This document shows positions 32,228 to 42,480 of a stretch of DNA of 64,000 bases, piece by piece. A model generated the notes under the pieces. That model made no database searches. It was given only the letters and a program-made list of their open reading frames with translations, and was not told where the DNA came from. The DNA is from VAZQ01 sp963816745. GTDB taxonomy: Bacteria > Pseudomonadota > Alphaproteobacteria > Rhizobiales > Xanthobacteraceae. The stretch is from NCBI GenBank assembly GCA_963816745.1, contig CAWFLQ010000013.1, positions 372,001 to 436,000 on the forward strand, written 5' to 3'. How positions within the stretch are numbered: the stretch's first letter is position 1; each line of letters opens with the position of its first letter. The position numbers were made by a program, and so were the translations under genes.

Positions 32228-33879
32228 ATGAGTATGGCGGACGACAACATACGACGATCCTATCGTTCCAATGATCCGTATCGGCGCGAGGCCGAGCCTT
32301 CGCGGCCGAACGACCAGGCCAGCGATCCGCTCGCCGAGCTTGCCCGCCTGATCGGACAGAGCGATCCATTCGCCGAGCTCGGGCGAAGCCAGCCGCGCCA
32401 AGGATCGCAGGCATCGCAGCAGAATCACAGCGGAGCTCGCAGCACGCGGCGCACGACGACTGGCAGCACGCGCCGGCGCGCGAGCCGCATTTCGATCGCG
32501 ACGACTATGCGAGCCGCGAGGGCCGAAACTCGTATCAGCGATTCCGATCACGAGCCGCTACCAAGGATCGCACCGCGAACCGTTCCAGGGATCGCCTCAC
32601 GCGTCGCCCCGTCACGCGGAGCACGAAGCCGATCATGGGTCGGGCTACGATCCGCGATATGGCTCGCATCAGGACTACGCGCAGGCCCACGGCGCCGAGG
32701 GCCGGCGCCAGGATGCCTATGCGGACGAGCGCTTCCAACCGCAGGACAACCGCTCCTATCAGGAGGGCGGCTATCACGACGGTCGCTACGACGATCTGCA
32801 TGCCGAGCGCGAAGATCGGCAACATGGCCAGCACTATGCCGACGGCCAACACTATGCTGATCCAGACGGCGGCGAGCACGATGGCCACGAGGCCGAGCAC
32901 TATTATGAGGACGACGCCCCGCTCGCGCCGGACGAGGACGAGATGTACGACGACGCGCCGCGCGCGCGCCGCCGCGGCGGCCTCGCCACCGCGCTGGCGC
33001 TGATCGGCTGCGCCATGCTCGGCACCGCCGGCGCCTATGCGCTACCGGACCTATACCGGCCATCCCGGCTCGACGCAGACGCCCCCGGTCATCACCGCCG
33101 ACAGCTCGACGCCGACCAAGATCGTCCCTGCTGTCGACCGGCGATGCGCAGTCGAGCAAGGCCATCCAGGATCGGCTCGCGACCGCCGGCAAGCGAGCAG
33201 CTCGTTCCGAAGCAAGAGGAGCCGGTCGCGCTCAAGGAGCTGGGCACCCAGTCTGTCGCCGCGCGTGGTGCTTCCGGCGCCGGTCGCGCCGGTGCCGGCG
33301 CACGCCGGCGCTGCGCCGCGGCGCATCGGCCGCAGCCCAGCTCGATGAGCCGAAGCGGGTCCGCACCGTGCCCATTCGCCCCGACGGAACCGACATGAGC
33401 GGCCGGCCGGTCGGCGACCGCTGCCTCCGCGGCTCCGACGCGTCGTCCGGCGCCACAGCCGCCGGCGCCCGCGCGCCGGCGTCCGCGACGACACCGGCGC
33501 GCAGCGGCGGTCCGATCTCGCTCGATCCGCAAGCCAGCGAGCCGCCGGCTGCCGCGCACGCCGCCGCGTACGGCGGCGCTGCCGCCGCCGGCCGCGGAGC
33601 GCGCCCGAGCCGGCCAGCCGACGTCGGGCGGCTTCGTCGTGCAGCTGTCGTCGCAGACGCAGCGAGAGCGAAGCGCAAGCGTCCTTCCGCAGCCTGCAGG
33701 CCAAGTTCCCCAATGAGCTCGGCGGCCGGCAGCCGATCATCCGCCGTGCCGATCTCGGCAGCAAAGGGATCTGTCTATCGCGCCATGGTCGGGTCCGTTC
33801 GCCTCGGCGCAGGAGGCGGGCCAGTTCTGCAGCGACCTACAAGGCCGCCGGCGGCCAGTGCATCCTCCCGAGAGAATGA
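32228..33879 (+). CDS. SPOR-domain membrane protein
   Basis: Located between argS and nagZ, as in related genomes. A long charged, histidine- and tyrosine-rich N-terminus (from MSMADDNIRRSYRSNDPYRR; later GQHYADGQHYADPDGGEHDG) precedes one membrane helix (GGLATALALIGCAMLGTAGA) and a proline/alanine linker. The C-terminal SPOR domain, which binds denuded septal peptidoglycan, can be pieced together from GGFVVQLSSQ, GGRQPIIRRADLGSKG and YRAMVGPFASAQEAGQFC, ending CILPRE. It probably localises to the division site. Many indels (at least eight) make the N-terminal and linker reading uncertain. Two ATGs, 32228 and 32234, are close together. Confidence 0.82.
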
Positions 33880-33990
33880 GTTGCGCCTAGTGTGGCGCAT
33901 TTGACGTTCCTGTCGGCAAGTGTTGCTGGTTTGACCCATTATCTGCGGCGGACCGGCTTCCACTCCGCCGGAAAACGCTAATCCGCGTCG

Positions 33991-35046
33991 ATGACGGCAC
34001 GCGCTTTCATCACCGGGTTTCGGGCACCACGTTGACGGCCGCCGAGCGCATCGTTCCTGCGCGAGGCCGAGCCGTGGGGGCTTCATCCTCTTCAAGCGCA
34101 ACATCGAGTACGCCGGCGCAGGTGCTGCGCCTGACGGCGTCGTTTCGCGACGCGGTGGGACGCAACGCGCCCGTGCTGGTCGACCAGGAAGGCGGCCGCG
34201 TGCAGCGCCTCGGTCCGCCGCATTGGCCGGCCTATCCGCCGCGGCGCCGCCTATGGACGCATCTACGACCGCGACGCGGCGACGGGCCTGACGGCGGCGC
34301 GTCTCGGCGCGCGCCTGATCGCCAGCGATCTCCGCGCGCTCGGCATCGACGTCGATTGCCTGCCGATCGCCGACGTGCCGGTCGCCGGCGCCAATCCCGT
34401 GATCGGCGATCGCGCCTATGGCGAGCACGCCGGAGCAAGGTCGCCGCGCTCGGCGGCGCGGTCGCCGACGGGCCTGCTGGCCGGCGGCGTGCTGCCGGTG
34501 CTCAAGCACATCCCCGGCCACGGCCGCGCCACGGCCGACAGCCACGGCGGCTCCCGGTCGTCGAGACCGACCGCGCGACGCTCGATGCCACCGATTTTGC
34601 GGCATTTCGGCCGCTTTCCGACCTGCCGCTGGGGATGACCGCCCATGTTGTGTTTACCGCCATCGATCCACTCGCTCCGGCCACGACTTCGGTCACAATG
34701 GTGCGTGAAGTGATTCGCGGACTCGATTGGGATTTCAGCGGATTGCTGATGAGCGACGACATCTCCATGGGAGCGCTGTCGGGCTCGCATCGCCGAGCGC
34801 ACGCGCGCGGCGATCGCGGCCGGCTGCGACGTCGTGCTCCACTGCAACGGCAAGCTCGAGGAGATGCAGGCGGTCGCGGCGGCGGTGCCCGTGCTCGCCG
34901 GCGAAGCCGCCGCACGCGCCGACGCCGCGCTCGGCCGTCGCGGGCCGCCCGGGGCGCACGATCTTTCGGCGCTGCGCGCGGAATGGGCGGCGCTCATGAA
35001 TGCGCCCTTGGATGCCGCCGCGGGCGCCCGGAGTGCGATCGCATGA
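33991..35046 (+). CDS. nagZ: Beta-N-acetylhexosaminidase
   Basis: This glycoside hydrolase family 3 enzyme removes GlcNAc from anhydro-muropeptides in cytoplasmic peptidoglycan recycling. The N-terminus MTARAFITG, the substrate loop VLVDQEGGRVQRL, GIDVDCLPIADVPVAGANPV, the catalytic histidine loop VLKHIPGHGRATADSHGG and the nucleophile region FSGLLMSDDISMGAL (Asp) are all visible. Length of about 350 residues is usual. Several insertions (near 34055, 34080, 34120, 34245, 34432, 34795) break it. Its stop overlaps the scpA ATG (ATGA), implying coupled translation. Confidence 0.92.
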
Positions 35047-35902
35047 CCGCCGACGAGATCAAGTTCGAAGCCGACCTCACCGGAGATCCCGCGCCGAGCG
35101 CGCCGCCGACGAGCCGGCGCTGGTGGTCGATGTCGAGGGCTTCGAGGGACCGCTCGATCTCCTGCTGTGCTCGCGCGCCAGCAGAAGGTCGATCTCGCCA
35201 AGATCTCGATCCTGGCGCTGGCGGACCAGTACCTCGCCTTCATCGAGGAGGCGCGCAAGCTGCGGCTCGAGCTCGCCGCCGACTATCTCGTGATGGCGGC
35301 TTGGCTCGCCTATCTGAAGTCGCGGCTGCTGCTGCCCGACACCCACGCGCCCGAAGGGCAGAGCGCCGAGGACATGGCGAATGCGCTGGCGCTGCGGCTC
35401 AAGCGTCTCGAAGCGATCCGCGACGTGGCCGAGCGCCTGTTCGAGCCGCCCGCAGCTCGATCGCGACGTGTTCGCGCCGCGGCCAGCCCGAGCCGATCGC
35501 CCACATCAAGCATCCGCAATGGACGGCGACGCTCTACGATCTGCTGTCGGCCTATGCCCAGCAGCGGCAGAAGACGCGCGCTCTCGCATGTGCGGCTCGC
35601 CAAGCGCACGGTCTGGTCGCTGGCCGAGGCGCGCGAGGCGCTGGAGCGGCTGATCGGCCGGTCGCGCCGACTGGACGCGGCTCGACGAATATCTGATCTC
35701 GCTACGTGGTCGAGCCGTCGCAGCGCGCGACCGTGTTGGCGTCGAGCTTCGCCTCGACGCTCGAGCTGGTGCGCGAGGGGCTGATGGAGATGCACCAGCA
35801 GGAGGCGTTCGCGCCGCTCTACGTGCGCAAGCGAGACATGCCGCGAGAATGGCGATGGCGTCGGCGGCCGGCGTGGCGGCGCCGTCGGACGCCAAGGGAT
35901 AG
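35043..35902 (+). CDS. scpA: Segregation and condensation protein A
   Basis: ScpA is the kleisin that bridges SMC heads and, with ScpB, helps condense and segregate the chromosome. Recognisable pieces are DVEGFEGPLDLLL (kleisin N-terminal helix start), QQKVDLAKISILALADQYLA, RLELAADYLVMAAWLAYLKS and RLLLPD, and the C-terminal winged-helix stretch TVLASSFASTLELVREGLME followed by HQQEAFAPLYVRK. The end, from family pattern, is MASAAGVAAPSDAKG and TAG at 35900-35902. Indels lie near 35105, 35175, 35455, 35585, 35700 and 35848. It overlaps nagZ and is followed at once by scpB. Confidence 0.9.
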
Positions 35903-35908
35903 AGGAGG
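35903..35908 (+). promoter_or_regulatory. Shine-Dalgarno AGGAGG for scpB
   Basis: A perfect AGGAGG lies just after the scpA stop and 8 nt before ATG 35917. It favours that ATG as the scpB start even though the frame from it closes after 14 codons; a one-base insertion between 35920 and 35960 would join it to the conserved frame. Confidence 0.75.
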
Positions 35909-35916
35909 CTAACGCA

Positions 35917-36649
35917 ATGCCGAGGCCTAAAGGTGGTGATGCCTGGCCAGACGATGGATGAGGCCGCGTACTGCGCCGGAAGCGCAGCCGCGGAAATGCG
36001 ACCGGAGGAGCTGCGACTGCTGGAGGCGATGCTGTTCGCCTCGGCCGAGCCGCTCGACGAGAAGGCTCTGGCAGCGCGGCTGCCGCAGGGCATCGACGTG
36101 CACGCGGCGCTCGCTGCGCCTGCAGGAGGACTATGCCACGCGCGGCGTCAATCTCGTGCGCATCAACGGCAAATGGACGTTCCGCACCGCGACCGATCTG
36201 TCGTGGCTGTTGAGCAAGGAGACGACCGAGACGCGCAAGCTCTCGCGCGCGGCGATCGAGACGCTCGCGATCATCGCCTATCACCAGCCGGTGACGCGCA
36301 CCGAGATCGAGGAGATCCGCGGCGTGACGACCTCCGAAGGGTTCGGTCGACGTGCTGCTGGAGACCGGCTGGATCCGCCCGCGCGGCCGGCGCAAGGCGC
36401 CCGGCCGCCCGGTGACCTACGGCACCACCGAGGCGTTCCTGTCGCATTTCGGGCTCGACGCGGTCGGCGATCTGCCGGGCCTCGAGGAGCTCAAGGGCTC
36501 GGGCCTGTTCGACGGGCGGCTGCCGCCCGGCTTCTCGGTGCCGATGCCGTCCGACGATCCGGCGCTTGCGCGACGACGAGGACCCGCTGGAGCCGGGCGA
36601 TCTCGATCTCGGGCTGGCGCCGCCGCCGGAGCGCACGCCCGAGGAGTGA
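35917..36649 (+). CDS. scpB: Segregation and condensation protein B
   Basis: ScpB dimers bind ScpA and regulate SMC. Conserved winged-helix sequences are present: ELRLLEAMLFASAEPLDEKA, RINGKWTFRTATDLSWLLS, LSRAAIETLAIIAYHQPVTR and TEIEEIRGVTT, followed by TGWIRPRGRRKAPGRPVTYG and FLSHFGLDAVGDLPGLEEL. The C-terminus is an acidic tail ending PERTPEE. The start follows the AGGAGG at 35903; the first 14 codons (MPRPKGGDAW) are in another frame. Further breaks are near 36115, 36348 and 36570. It is co-transcribed with scpA; tatA begins 240 bp downstream. Confidence 0.9.
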
Positions 36650-36832
36650 CGGCTCGGGCGCATTGGTCAGCGTGCCGCAGGTTCGGTTAACCGCGGCGAA
36701 AGCCCGTTCGGCAAGCCTTTCCAAGGGGTTGCGAGCGCCGGCGGTGGAACCGCGCGCCGCGCTTGCGGACGGGCTGAAGTCCTTGTTTTTGCCGCGGCCG
36801 ACGCCTAGTTTCGTACCAACACCCCTGGACAG

Positions 36833-36866
36833 CGGGCCCGTGCGGCCCAACGGGCCCGTGCGGCCC
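36833..36866. repeat. Two tandem 16-bp repeats upstream of tatA
   Basis: CGGGCCCGTGCGGCCC occurs at 36833-36848 and again at 36851-36866, with 18-bp spacing, between scpB and tatA. Each copy is itself rich in GGGCCC palindromes. It may be slippage or a local hairpin; no further role is visible. Confidence 0.6.
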
Positions 36867-36889
36867 CGTCGCTACCCGAGGATTTGCGC

Positions 36890-37171
36890 ATGGGTTCAAT
36901 GAGCATTTGGCACTGGATCATCGTGCTGGCGGTCGGCCTGCTGCTGTTCGGCGGGCGCGGCAAGATTTCCGAGCTGATGGGCGACTTCGCCAAGGGCATC
37001 AAGTCGTTCAAGAAGGGCTTGTCGGAGGACGACAAGGCCGAAGAGCCCGCCAAGACCGAGCCGGTGCAAGACCATCGACCATCAGCCTCCGCAGCCGACC
37101 ACGGCGCCGCGGCGCGCCGGCGGCGATCGGCGCGCCGGCGCTCCGGCAGCGACCCGCGCAAGGTCGGCTGA
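36890..37171 (+). CDS. tatA: Twin-arginine translocase subunit TatA
   Basis: TatA oligomers form the protein-conducting element for folded proteins with RR signal peptides. The short start MGSMSIWHWIIVLAVGLLLF is the transmembrane helix, followed by the FGGRGKISELMGDFAKGIKS hinge and amphipathic helix, then KKGLSEDDK and a disordered tail ending SDPRKVG. In the tail (37070-37130) two compensating indels are likely, since related proteins read TIDHQ there, which appears in another frame. Either ATG 36890 or ATG 36899 could be used. tatB follows after 84 bp. Confidence 0.92.
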   Translation: MGSMSIWHWIIVLAVGLLLFGGRGKISELMGDFAKGIKSFKKGLSEDDKAEEPAKTEPVQDHRPSASAADHGAAARRRRSARRRSGSDPRKVG

Positions 37172-37255
37172 CCAGCGGCGGCGCCGGCGCGGCACGGCGA
37201 CTCTGATGAAGGGGCGCCGGCTCAGCGGTCGCGCCCTTTGGAGTTGAATGGCACC

Positions 37256-37753
37256 ATGTTCGACATCGGTTGGGGCGAGCTCCTCCTCATCGGCATCGTC
37301 GCGCTGATCGCGATCGGGCCGAAGGAGCTGCCCGGCGCGTTGCGCACGCTCGGGCAATGGATGGCCAAGCTCCGCCGCATGGCGTCCGAGTTCCAGGGCC
37401 AGTTCCAGGAGGCGATGCGCGAAGCCGAGATGGCCGACCTGAAGAAGGAGGTCGACGAGATGACGACGCAGGCGCAGAGCTACACCAACTTCGATCCGGT
37501 CAGCGACGTCCGCAAGGAATTCGAGACTACCCAGCAGCAGATCGAGAGCGCGATCTCCGGGGCGCCGCCGGCCGACACGTCGTCATCCACGGCGGCTGCT
37601 GCCGAGCCGCCGATAGCGCCGGGCGTGGAGGCGCCCCGCGTCGAACCGCCGGCGGTTGCAGCGCCAAACTCCAGCGCGCCGGCAACGGACGCGTCGTCCG
37701 GCCCGGCCGCGCCTGATGCGGTCAGGCAAGGTGCGGAGGGCAAGCCCGCATGA
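37256..37753 (+). CDS. tatB: Twin-arginine translocase subunit TatB
   Basis: TatB forms the substrate receptor with TatC. The intact protein starts MFDIGWGELLLIGIVALIAI with the conserved glutamate in the membrane helix and the GPKELPGALRTLGQWMAKLR hinge, then a long amphipathic helix FQGQFQEAMREAEMADLKKE. A proline/alanine-rich tail fills residues 100-165, as in alphaproteobacteria. Length is 165 residues from ATG 37256; an upstream TTG at 37238 is unlikely. Its stop overlaps the tatC start (ATGA). Confidence 0.95.
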   Translation: MFDIGWGELLLIGIVALIAIGPKELPGALRTLGQWMAKLRRMASEFQGQFQEAMREAEMADLKKEVDEMTTQAQSYTNFDPVSDVRKEFETTQQQIESAISGAPPADTSSSTAAAAEPPIAPGVEAPRVEPPAVAAPNSSAPATDASSGPAAPDAVRQGAEGKPA

Positions 37754-38585
37754 CCGACGACAAGCACGATCAGGGCGACGAGCACGACGAGATCGAGGCC
37801 ACCAAGGCGCCGCTGATGGACCACCTGATCGAGCTGCGCTCGCGGCTGATCAAGGCGCTGCTGGCGTTCGCGGTGATGTTCGTCGTCTGCTTCTTCTTCG
37901 CCAAGCAGATCTACAACGTGCTGGTATGGCCGTTCGTCTGGGTCGGCGGGCCCGGAGAACTCCAAGTTCATCTACACCGCGCTGCTCGAATATTTCATCA
38001 CCCAGCTCAAGCTCGCGATGTTCGGCGCGGCCTTCCTGTCGTTCCCGGTCGTGGCCACGCAGATCTACATGTTCGTCGCGCCCGGCCTCTATCGCCACGA
38101 GCGCAAGGCGTTTCTGCCCTATCTCGTCGCGACGCCGATCTTCTTCGCGCTCGGCGCCGCCGTCGTCTATTTCCTGGTGATGCCGATGCTGGTGACGCTT
38201 CTCGCTCGGCATGCAGCAGTCACCGGGCGAGGGCACGGCGGAGATTGCGCTGTTGCCCAAGGTCGGCGAGTACCTCTCGCTGATGATGGGGCTCGTCTTC
38301 GCCTTCGGCATCGCGTTCCAGTTGCCGGTGATCCTGACGCTGCTCGGGCGCGTCGGCATCGTCACCTCGCAGCAGCTCAAGGAGAAGCGGCGCTATTTCA
38401 TCGTCGGCGCCTTCGTGATCGCCGCGATCCTGACGCCGCCCGACGTGCTCAGCCAGCTGTCGCTCGCGCTGCCGCTGATGGTGCTCTACGAGGGCTCGAT
38501 CTGGTCGGTGCGCTGGGTGGAGAAGCGGCAGGCCGCCGCCAAGGCCAAGGAGGCGGCAAGCGCCACCGCCAAACCGGCGGAATGA
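37750..38585 (+). CDS. tatC: Twin-arginine translocase subunit TatC
   Basis: TatC recognises the twin-arginine motif. An acidic N-terminal extension (MTDDKHDQGDEHDE) precedes the cytoplasmic signature APLMDHLIELRSRLIKALLA. Six membrane helices follow, including FVVCFFFAKQIYNVLVWPFV, KLAMFGAAFLSFPVVATQIY, the region FVAPGLYRHERKAFLPYLV with the key glutamate, and AFGIAFQLPVILTLLGRVGI. It ends in an alanine/lysine-rich tail. Two insertions (near 37955 and 38205) break the frame. Start is fixed by the 4-bp overlap with tatB. Confidence 0.94.
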
Positions 38586-38742
38586 TCGTGCCAGGCGGAA
38601 TGATTTCCGCAATTGGCGGCCGCGATAGTTAATCAATCCTTGATAGTCCTTGAACAGGTGGTTTCCGCGGCCGGTCAGCTTAATCTTTAATTTGCGGTTT
38701 TAGGTCAGGGTCTTGGCTGGATTTTTGTCGGTCGTGACCGCG

Positions 38743-39552
38743 ATGACGCCGTCGGCGAAGAGGTTGATCGATCAGTTCCATGACGCGCTCGGCAAAGTGT
38801 CGAGCGCGGAGCAGCTTGCCGTCCAGCGGCAGGTGGCGGATTTGCTGCTCGCAAGCAACCAGCCCTATTCCGAGCGGCAGGTCGCGATCTTCAACGACGT
38901 CATCGGTTGCCTGGTCGAGAAGGTCGATCGTCAGGCATTGCTCGAGCTGACCGGCCGACTGGCGGCGGCCGAGCATGCGCCGAATCCCGTGATCAACCAC
39001 CTGTCGAACAACGACGACATCGCCGTTGCCGGCCAGGTGCTCGAGAAGTCCAAAGTGCTCACCGACGAAAATCTGGTCGAGATCGCCAAGACCAAGGGCC
39101 AGGATCATCTGCTGGCGATTGCCGCCCGCGCGCAGGTCAGTGAGACCGTCACCGACGCCCTGGTCGAGCGTGGGGATGCCGATGTCACGCAAAAGGTGGT
39201 TTCCAACAACGGTGCCCGCCTGTCCGAACTCGGATTCGTGAGGGTCGTGCACGAAGCCCGGACCGATGAAGCTCTCGCCTCGACGCTCGCCCACCGCAAG
39301 GACGTACCGCCGGAGTTGCGGCCGTTTCTGAAGCTGGCGGGTGCGGCGGCCAAGCTGGCTCAGACGCCCGCACCGGCGGCCGGAGCCCAGAGGTCGCAGC
39401 AGGGCAAGGCAAGGCCGCAGGACCCGCCGAAACCGCAGGACAAGCCGAACGCGCAGGCAAGACCGCCGGAAAAGCCGAAGCCGAAGCACAAGGCGAGGCA
39501 GGAAAAGTGGATGCCGATCTCGCGGTCCAGCTCCGGCGGCTGGGACCGGTAA
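38743..39552 (+). CDS. DUF2336 domain-containing protein
   Basis: This frame is intact: 269 codons from ATG 38743, or 279 from a TTG at 38713. The body is helical, HEAT-like DUF2336 (RLIDQFHDALGKVSSAEQLA, VAIFNDVIGCLVEKVDRQAL, NPVINHLSNNDDIAVAGQVL, LLAIAARAQVSETVTDALVE). The last 70 residues are a basic proline-rich tail (RPQDPPKPQDKPNAQARPPE). No signal or membrane helix is seen, so it is cytoplasmic. The function of DUF2336 is not established; it is nearly restricted to alphaproteobacteria. It stands between tatC and serS with 157 and 113 bp gaps, so it has its own promoter region. Confidence 0.85.
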   Translation: MTPSAKRLIDQFHDALGKVSSAEQLAVQRQVADLLLASNQPYSERQVAIFNDVIGCLVEKVDRQALLELTGRLAAAEHAPNPVINHLSNNDDIAVAGQVLEKSKVLTDENLVEIAKTKGQDHLLAIAARAQVSETVTDALVERGDADVTQKVVSNNGARLSELGFVRVVHEARTDEALASTLAHRKDVPPELRPFLKLAGAAAKLAQTPAPAAGAQRSQQGKARPQDPPKPQDKPNAQARPPEKPKPKHKARQEKWMPISRSSSGGWDR

Positions 39553-39665
39553 AATTCGGCCACGAAGCCTCGGCATAAGTACGCGCGGCCCCCGCGCCGA
39601 CCTGCTCGACCTCCCTCCCGAATTGGCCTAGATCATCGCGGCGGTTCGCCCGAGAGTATCATCCC

Positions 39666-41027
39666 ATGCACGACATCAAATGGATTCGCGACAATCCCGA
39701 CGCCTTCGACCCCGCGCTGGCGCGGCGCGGGTTGCCCGGCGAGGCGAAACGGCTGATCGCGCTCGACGAGCGCCGGCGCGCCGCCATCCAGAAGGCGGAG
39801 GCGGCGCTGGCGCGGCGCAACGCGGCGTCCAAGGAGATCGGCGCGGCGAAGAAGAGCAACGAGGAAGCGACCGCGCAGAAGCTTCTGGCCGAGGTCGCGG
39901 AGCTGAAGACCGCCATTCCGGCGCTGGAGGCGGAGGAGAAGAAGCTCTCGCAGGAGCTCGACGACGCGCTCGCGCAAATTCCGAACTTGCCGCTTCGGCG
40001 CCGAGGTGCCGGACGGCAAGGACGCCGAGGACAATGTCGAGCACCATCATTTCGGTGCCAAGCGCAACTACGGCTTTGCGCCCAAGCAGCATTTCGATCT
40101 GGGCGAGGCGCTCGGCCAGATGGATTTCGAGACCGCGGCGAAGCTTTCCGGCGCGCGCTTCGTGGTCCTGAAGAACGGTCTCGCACGGCTGGAGCGTGCG
40201 CTCGGGCAGTTCATGCTCGATGTGCACACGAGCGAGCACGGCTATACCGAGGTCACTCCGCCGCTGCTGGTGCGCGACGACGTGATGTTCGGCACAGCGC
40301 AATTGCCGAAGTTTGCCGAGGATCAGTTTTCCGCGTCTGCCGGTCCCGCCGGCAAGCAGGTCATCGACTTCCTGAAGCAGGGCGGTCAGGTCGGGGAAAT
40401 CGAAGCCCCGAACAATCTCTGGCTCATCCCCACCGCCGAAGTTCCCGCTGACCAATCTCGTGCGCGAATCCATCCTCGACGAAGCCGCGTTGCCGATGCG
40501 ACTCACCGCCTGCACGCCCTGCTTCCGCGCCGAGGCGGGCGCGGCCGGCAAGGACACCCGCGGCATGATCCGCCAGCACCAGTTCACCAAGGTGGAGCTG
40601 GTCTCGATCACCACGCCGGAGCAGAGCAAGGACGAGCACGAGCGCATGCTCGCCTGTGCCGAGGAGGTGCTGCGCCGGCTCGACCTGCACTATCGCGTGG
40701 TGACGCTGTGCACCGGCGACATGGGCTTCGCGTCGCAGAAGACCTACGACATCGAGGTCTGGCTGCCCGGGCAGAACATGTATCGCGAAATTTCCTCCTG
40801 CTCGGTCTGCGGCGAGTTCCAGGCGCGGCGCATGAATGCGCGCTACCGCGGCAAGGAGAACCGCCAGGCCGCGCCACGTGCACACGCTCAACGGCTCCGG
40901 CGTCGCGGTCGGCCGCGCGCTGATCGCGGTGATGGAGACCTACCAGCAGCAGGACGGCTCGATCGCGGTGCCGGACGTGCTGCAGCCCTATATGGGCGGG
41001 CTCAAGACGATCGAGCACGGCAAGTAG
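39666..41027 (+). CDS. serS: Serine--tRNA ligase
   Basis: This class II synthetase charges tRNA-Ser (and tRNA-Sec where present). The N-terminal coiled coil starts MHDIKWIRDNPDAFDPALAR; the catalytic core carries GYTEVTPPLLVRDDVMFGTA, LWLIPTAEVPLTNLVRES (motif region), TACTPCFRAEAGAAGKDTRG (motif 2 with arginine) and motif 3 near NGSGVAVGRALIAVMETYQQ. It ends MGGLKTIEHGK. Length is about 453 residues. Breaks lie near 39990, 40443 and 40870, each explained by one inserted base. surE starts 15 bp downstream. Confidence 0.95.
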
Positions 41028-41041
41028 TCCAAGCAGGCAAT

Positions 41042-41809
41042 ATGCGCATCCTGGTCACCAACGACGACGGCATCCATTCCGAGGGGCTCGACGTCTGCGC
41101 CGAGATCGGCCGCGCGCTGTCGGACGACGTCTGGGTGGTCGCGCCGGAGTTCGACCAGTCCGGCGTCTCGCATTCGCTCTCGCTCAACGATCCGCTGCGG
41201 CTGCGCGCGGTCGGCGAGCGCCGCTTCGCGGTCAAGGGCACGCCCGACCGACTGCGTGATCATGGGCTCGCGGCACGTCCTCAAGGATCGCCCGCCCAAC
41301 CTCGTGCTCTCCGGCGTCAATCGCGGCCGCAACACCGGCGAGGACGTGATCTATTCCGGCACCGTCGCCGGCGCGGTCGAGGGCACCATCCTCGGCATTC
41401 CGTCGATCGCGCTGTCGCAGGCCTACAAGTCGCGCAGCGGCCAGCCGCCCTACTGGGAGACCGCCGTCAAGTTCGGGCCGGACATCATCCGCCGCGTGCT
41501 CGAGGCCAGGAATTCCGCGCGACGTGCTGATCAACATCAACTTTCCGAATTGTCCGCCCAACGAGGTGAAGGGCATCGCGGTGACGACCCAGGGCCGCAA
41601 CCACCAGGAGCGGCTGCAGATCGATGCGCGCCAGGACGGCCGCGGCAACGCCTATTACTGGATCGCCTATGTGCGCGATGCGCGGCCTGCCGCCGGCGGA
41701 CGGCACCGACATTTCCGCGCTCGCCGACAATCGCATCGCGGTGACGCCGCTGCGCCTCGACATGACCGACGAGCCGTTCATGACGAAGCTGGCGGAGCTG
41801 TTCGACTAG
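41042..41809 (+). CDS. surE: 5'-nucleotidase SurE
   Basis: SurE is a metal-dependent nucleotide phosphatase linked to stationary-phase survival. Metal ligands are in MRILVTNDDGIHSEGL (Asp-Asp) and DQSGVSHSLSLNDPLR (Ser); PTDCVIMGSRHVLKDRPPN and LVLSGVNRGRNTGEDVIYSG (Asn) complete the active site. It ends FMTKLAELFD. Length is about 255 residues. Breaks lie near 41243 (an extra G in CCC-ACC), 41512 (extra A before GIPRDVLIN) and about 41690. Together with the downstream pcm it forms the familiar surE-pcm-nlpD arrangement, here separated by a repeat and an antisense response regulator. Confidence 0.94.
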
Positions 41810-41930
41810 TAGGCTGGGTCGAGCTGGCGAGACCCAACACTTCGCGCCGTGCTCGTGATGTTGGGTCTCGGAAGACCTCGACCCAACCTACGGGCTCGAC
41901 CCAGCCTACCGGCTCGACCCAGCCTACCGG
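41809..41930. repeat. Palindromic element with extra tandem copies of its arm
   Basis: The arm GTAGGCTGGGTCGAG (from 41809) pairs with TCGACCCAACCTAC (ending 41891), and inside it GAGACCCAACA pairs with TGTTGGGTCTC. Two further copies of GGCTCGACCCAGCCTACC follow at about 41893-41910 and 41911-41928. The element starts inside the surE stop codon and its last copy supplies the stop codon of the convergent response-regulator gene. It looks like a dispersed intergenic repeat of this genus group and may serve as a two-way terminator. Confidence 0.85.
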
Positions 41931-42296
41931 CCGCTCACCGACAGCAGCATCTGCTCGAGCCCCTCGATCTGGAACGGCTTCTTCAGCGTCGGGCGGTCGC
42001 GGTAAGGCGTCCGGCAGGCCGTGCTCGCCGTAGCCGGTGGCGAACACGAACGGCGTGCCGCGCGCGACGAGCGCATCGGCGACCGGCGAGATCGGCTCGC
42101 CGTTGAGATTGACGTCGAGGATCGCGAGATCGAAGTCGGCGGTCTTGGCCGCTTCCAGCGCCTCGTCGATCCGCGCGGCCTCGGCCGCGACGGTGTAGCC
42201 GAGCTCGCCCAGCATGTCCTCGAGCAGCATGCGGATCATCAGCTCGTCTTCGACGACGAGGATCCGCTTGGCCGCGGTCGGCGCGTCGGGTTTCAT
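41924..42296 (-). CDS. Stand-alone response regulator receiver protein
   Basis: A single receiver domain of about 123 residues. The acidic pocket is in RILVVEDELMIRMLLEDMLG, the phospho-acceptor in FDLAILDVNLNGEPI, the switch threonine/alanine in FVFATGYGEHGLPD, and the conserved lysine in LKKPFQIEGLEQML, reached after one frameshift near 42003. No output domain is attached, so it acts by protein contact, as in CheY or DivK. The partner kinase is not in the window. It is antisense within the surE-pcm interval, and its 3' end lies in the repeat. Confidence 0.85.
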
Positions 42297-42467
42297 CCTT
42301 CGCCCTCAGATGGAAAAACGGCGGGCAGACCCGTACAGACCGCGCCGGTCGATTCCTAGAGCGTTTGCATGGTAGTTTCGTGAGTTGGTTCCATGAGGTT
42401 ATCGGGTCCGCTGGCGAGGTTCCAATTCGGAGGCCAGGCTTTTGTCGAAAAACGCGGTACATTGGCC

Positions 42468-42473
42468 AAGGAG
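42468..42473 (+). promoter_or_regulatory. Shine-Dalgarno AAGGAG for pcm
   Basis: AAGGAG lies 7 nt before GTG 42481 and decides that GTG as the start, since no ATG in the conserved frame is similarly placed. Confidence 0.75.
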
Positions 42474-42480
42474 ACTCGGC

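Noticed and set aside
41890..41930. CRISPR-like array from repeated GGCTCGACCCAGCCTACC
   Set aside because: Only direct adjacent copies with no spacers, and the arms are palindromic with upstream sequence; it is an intergenic repeat.
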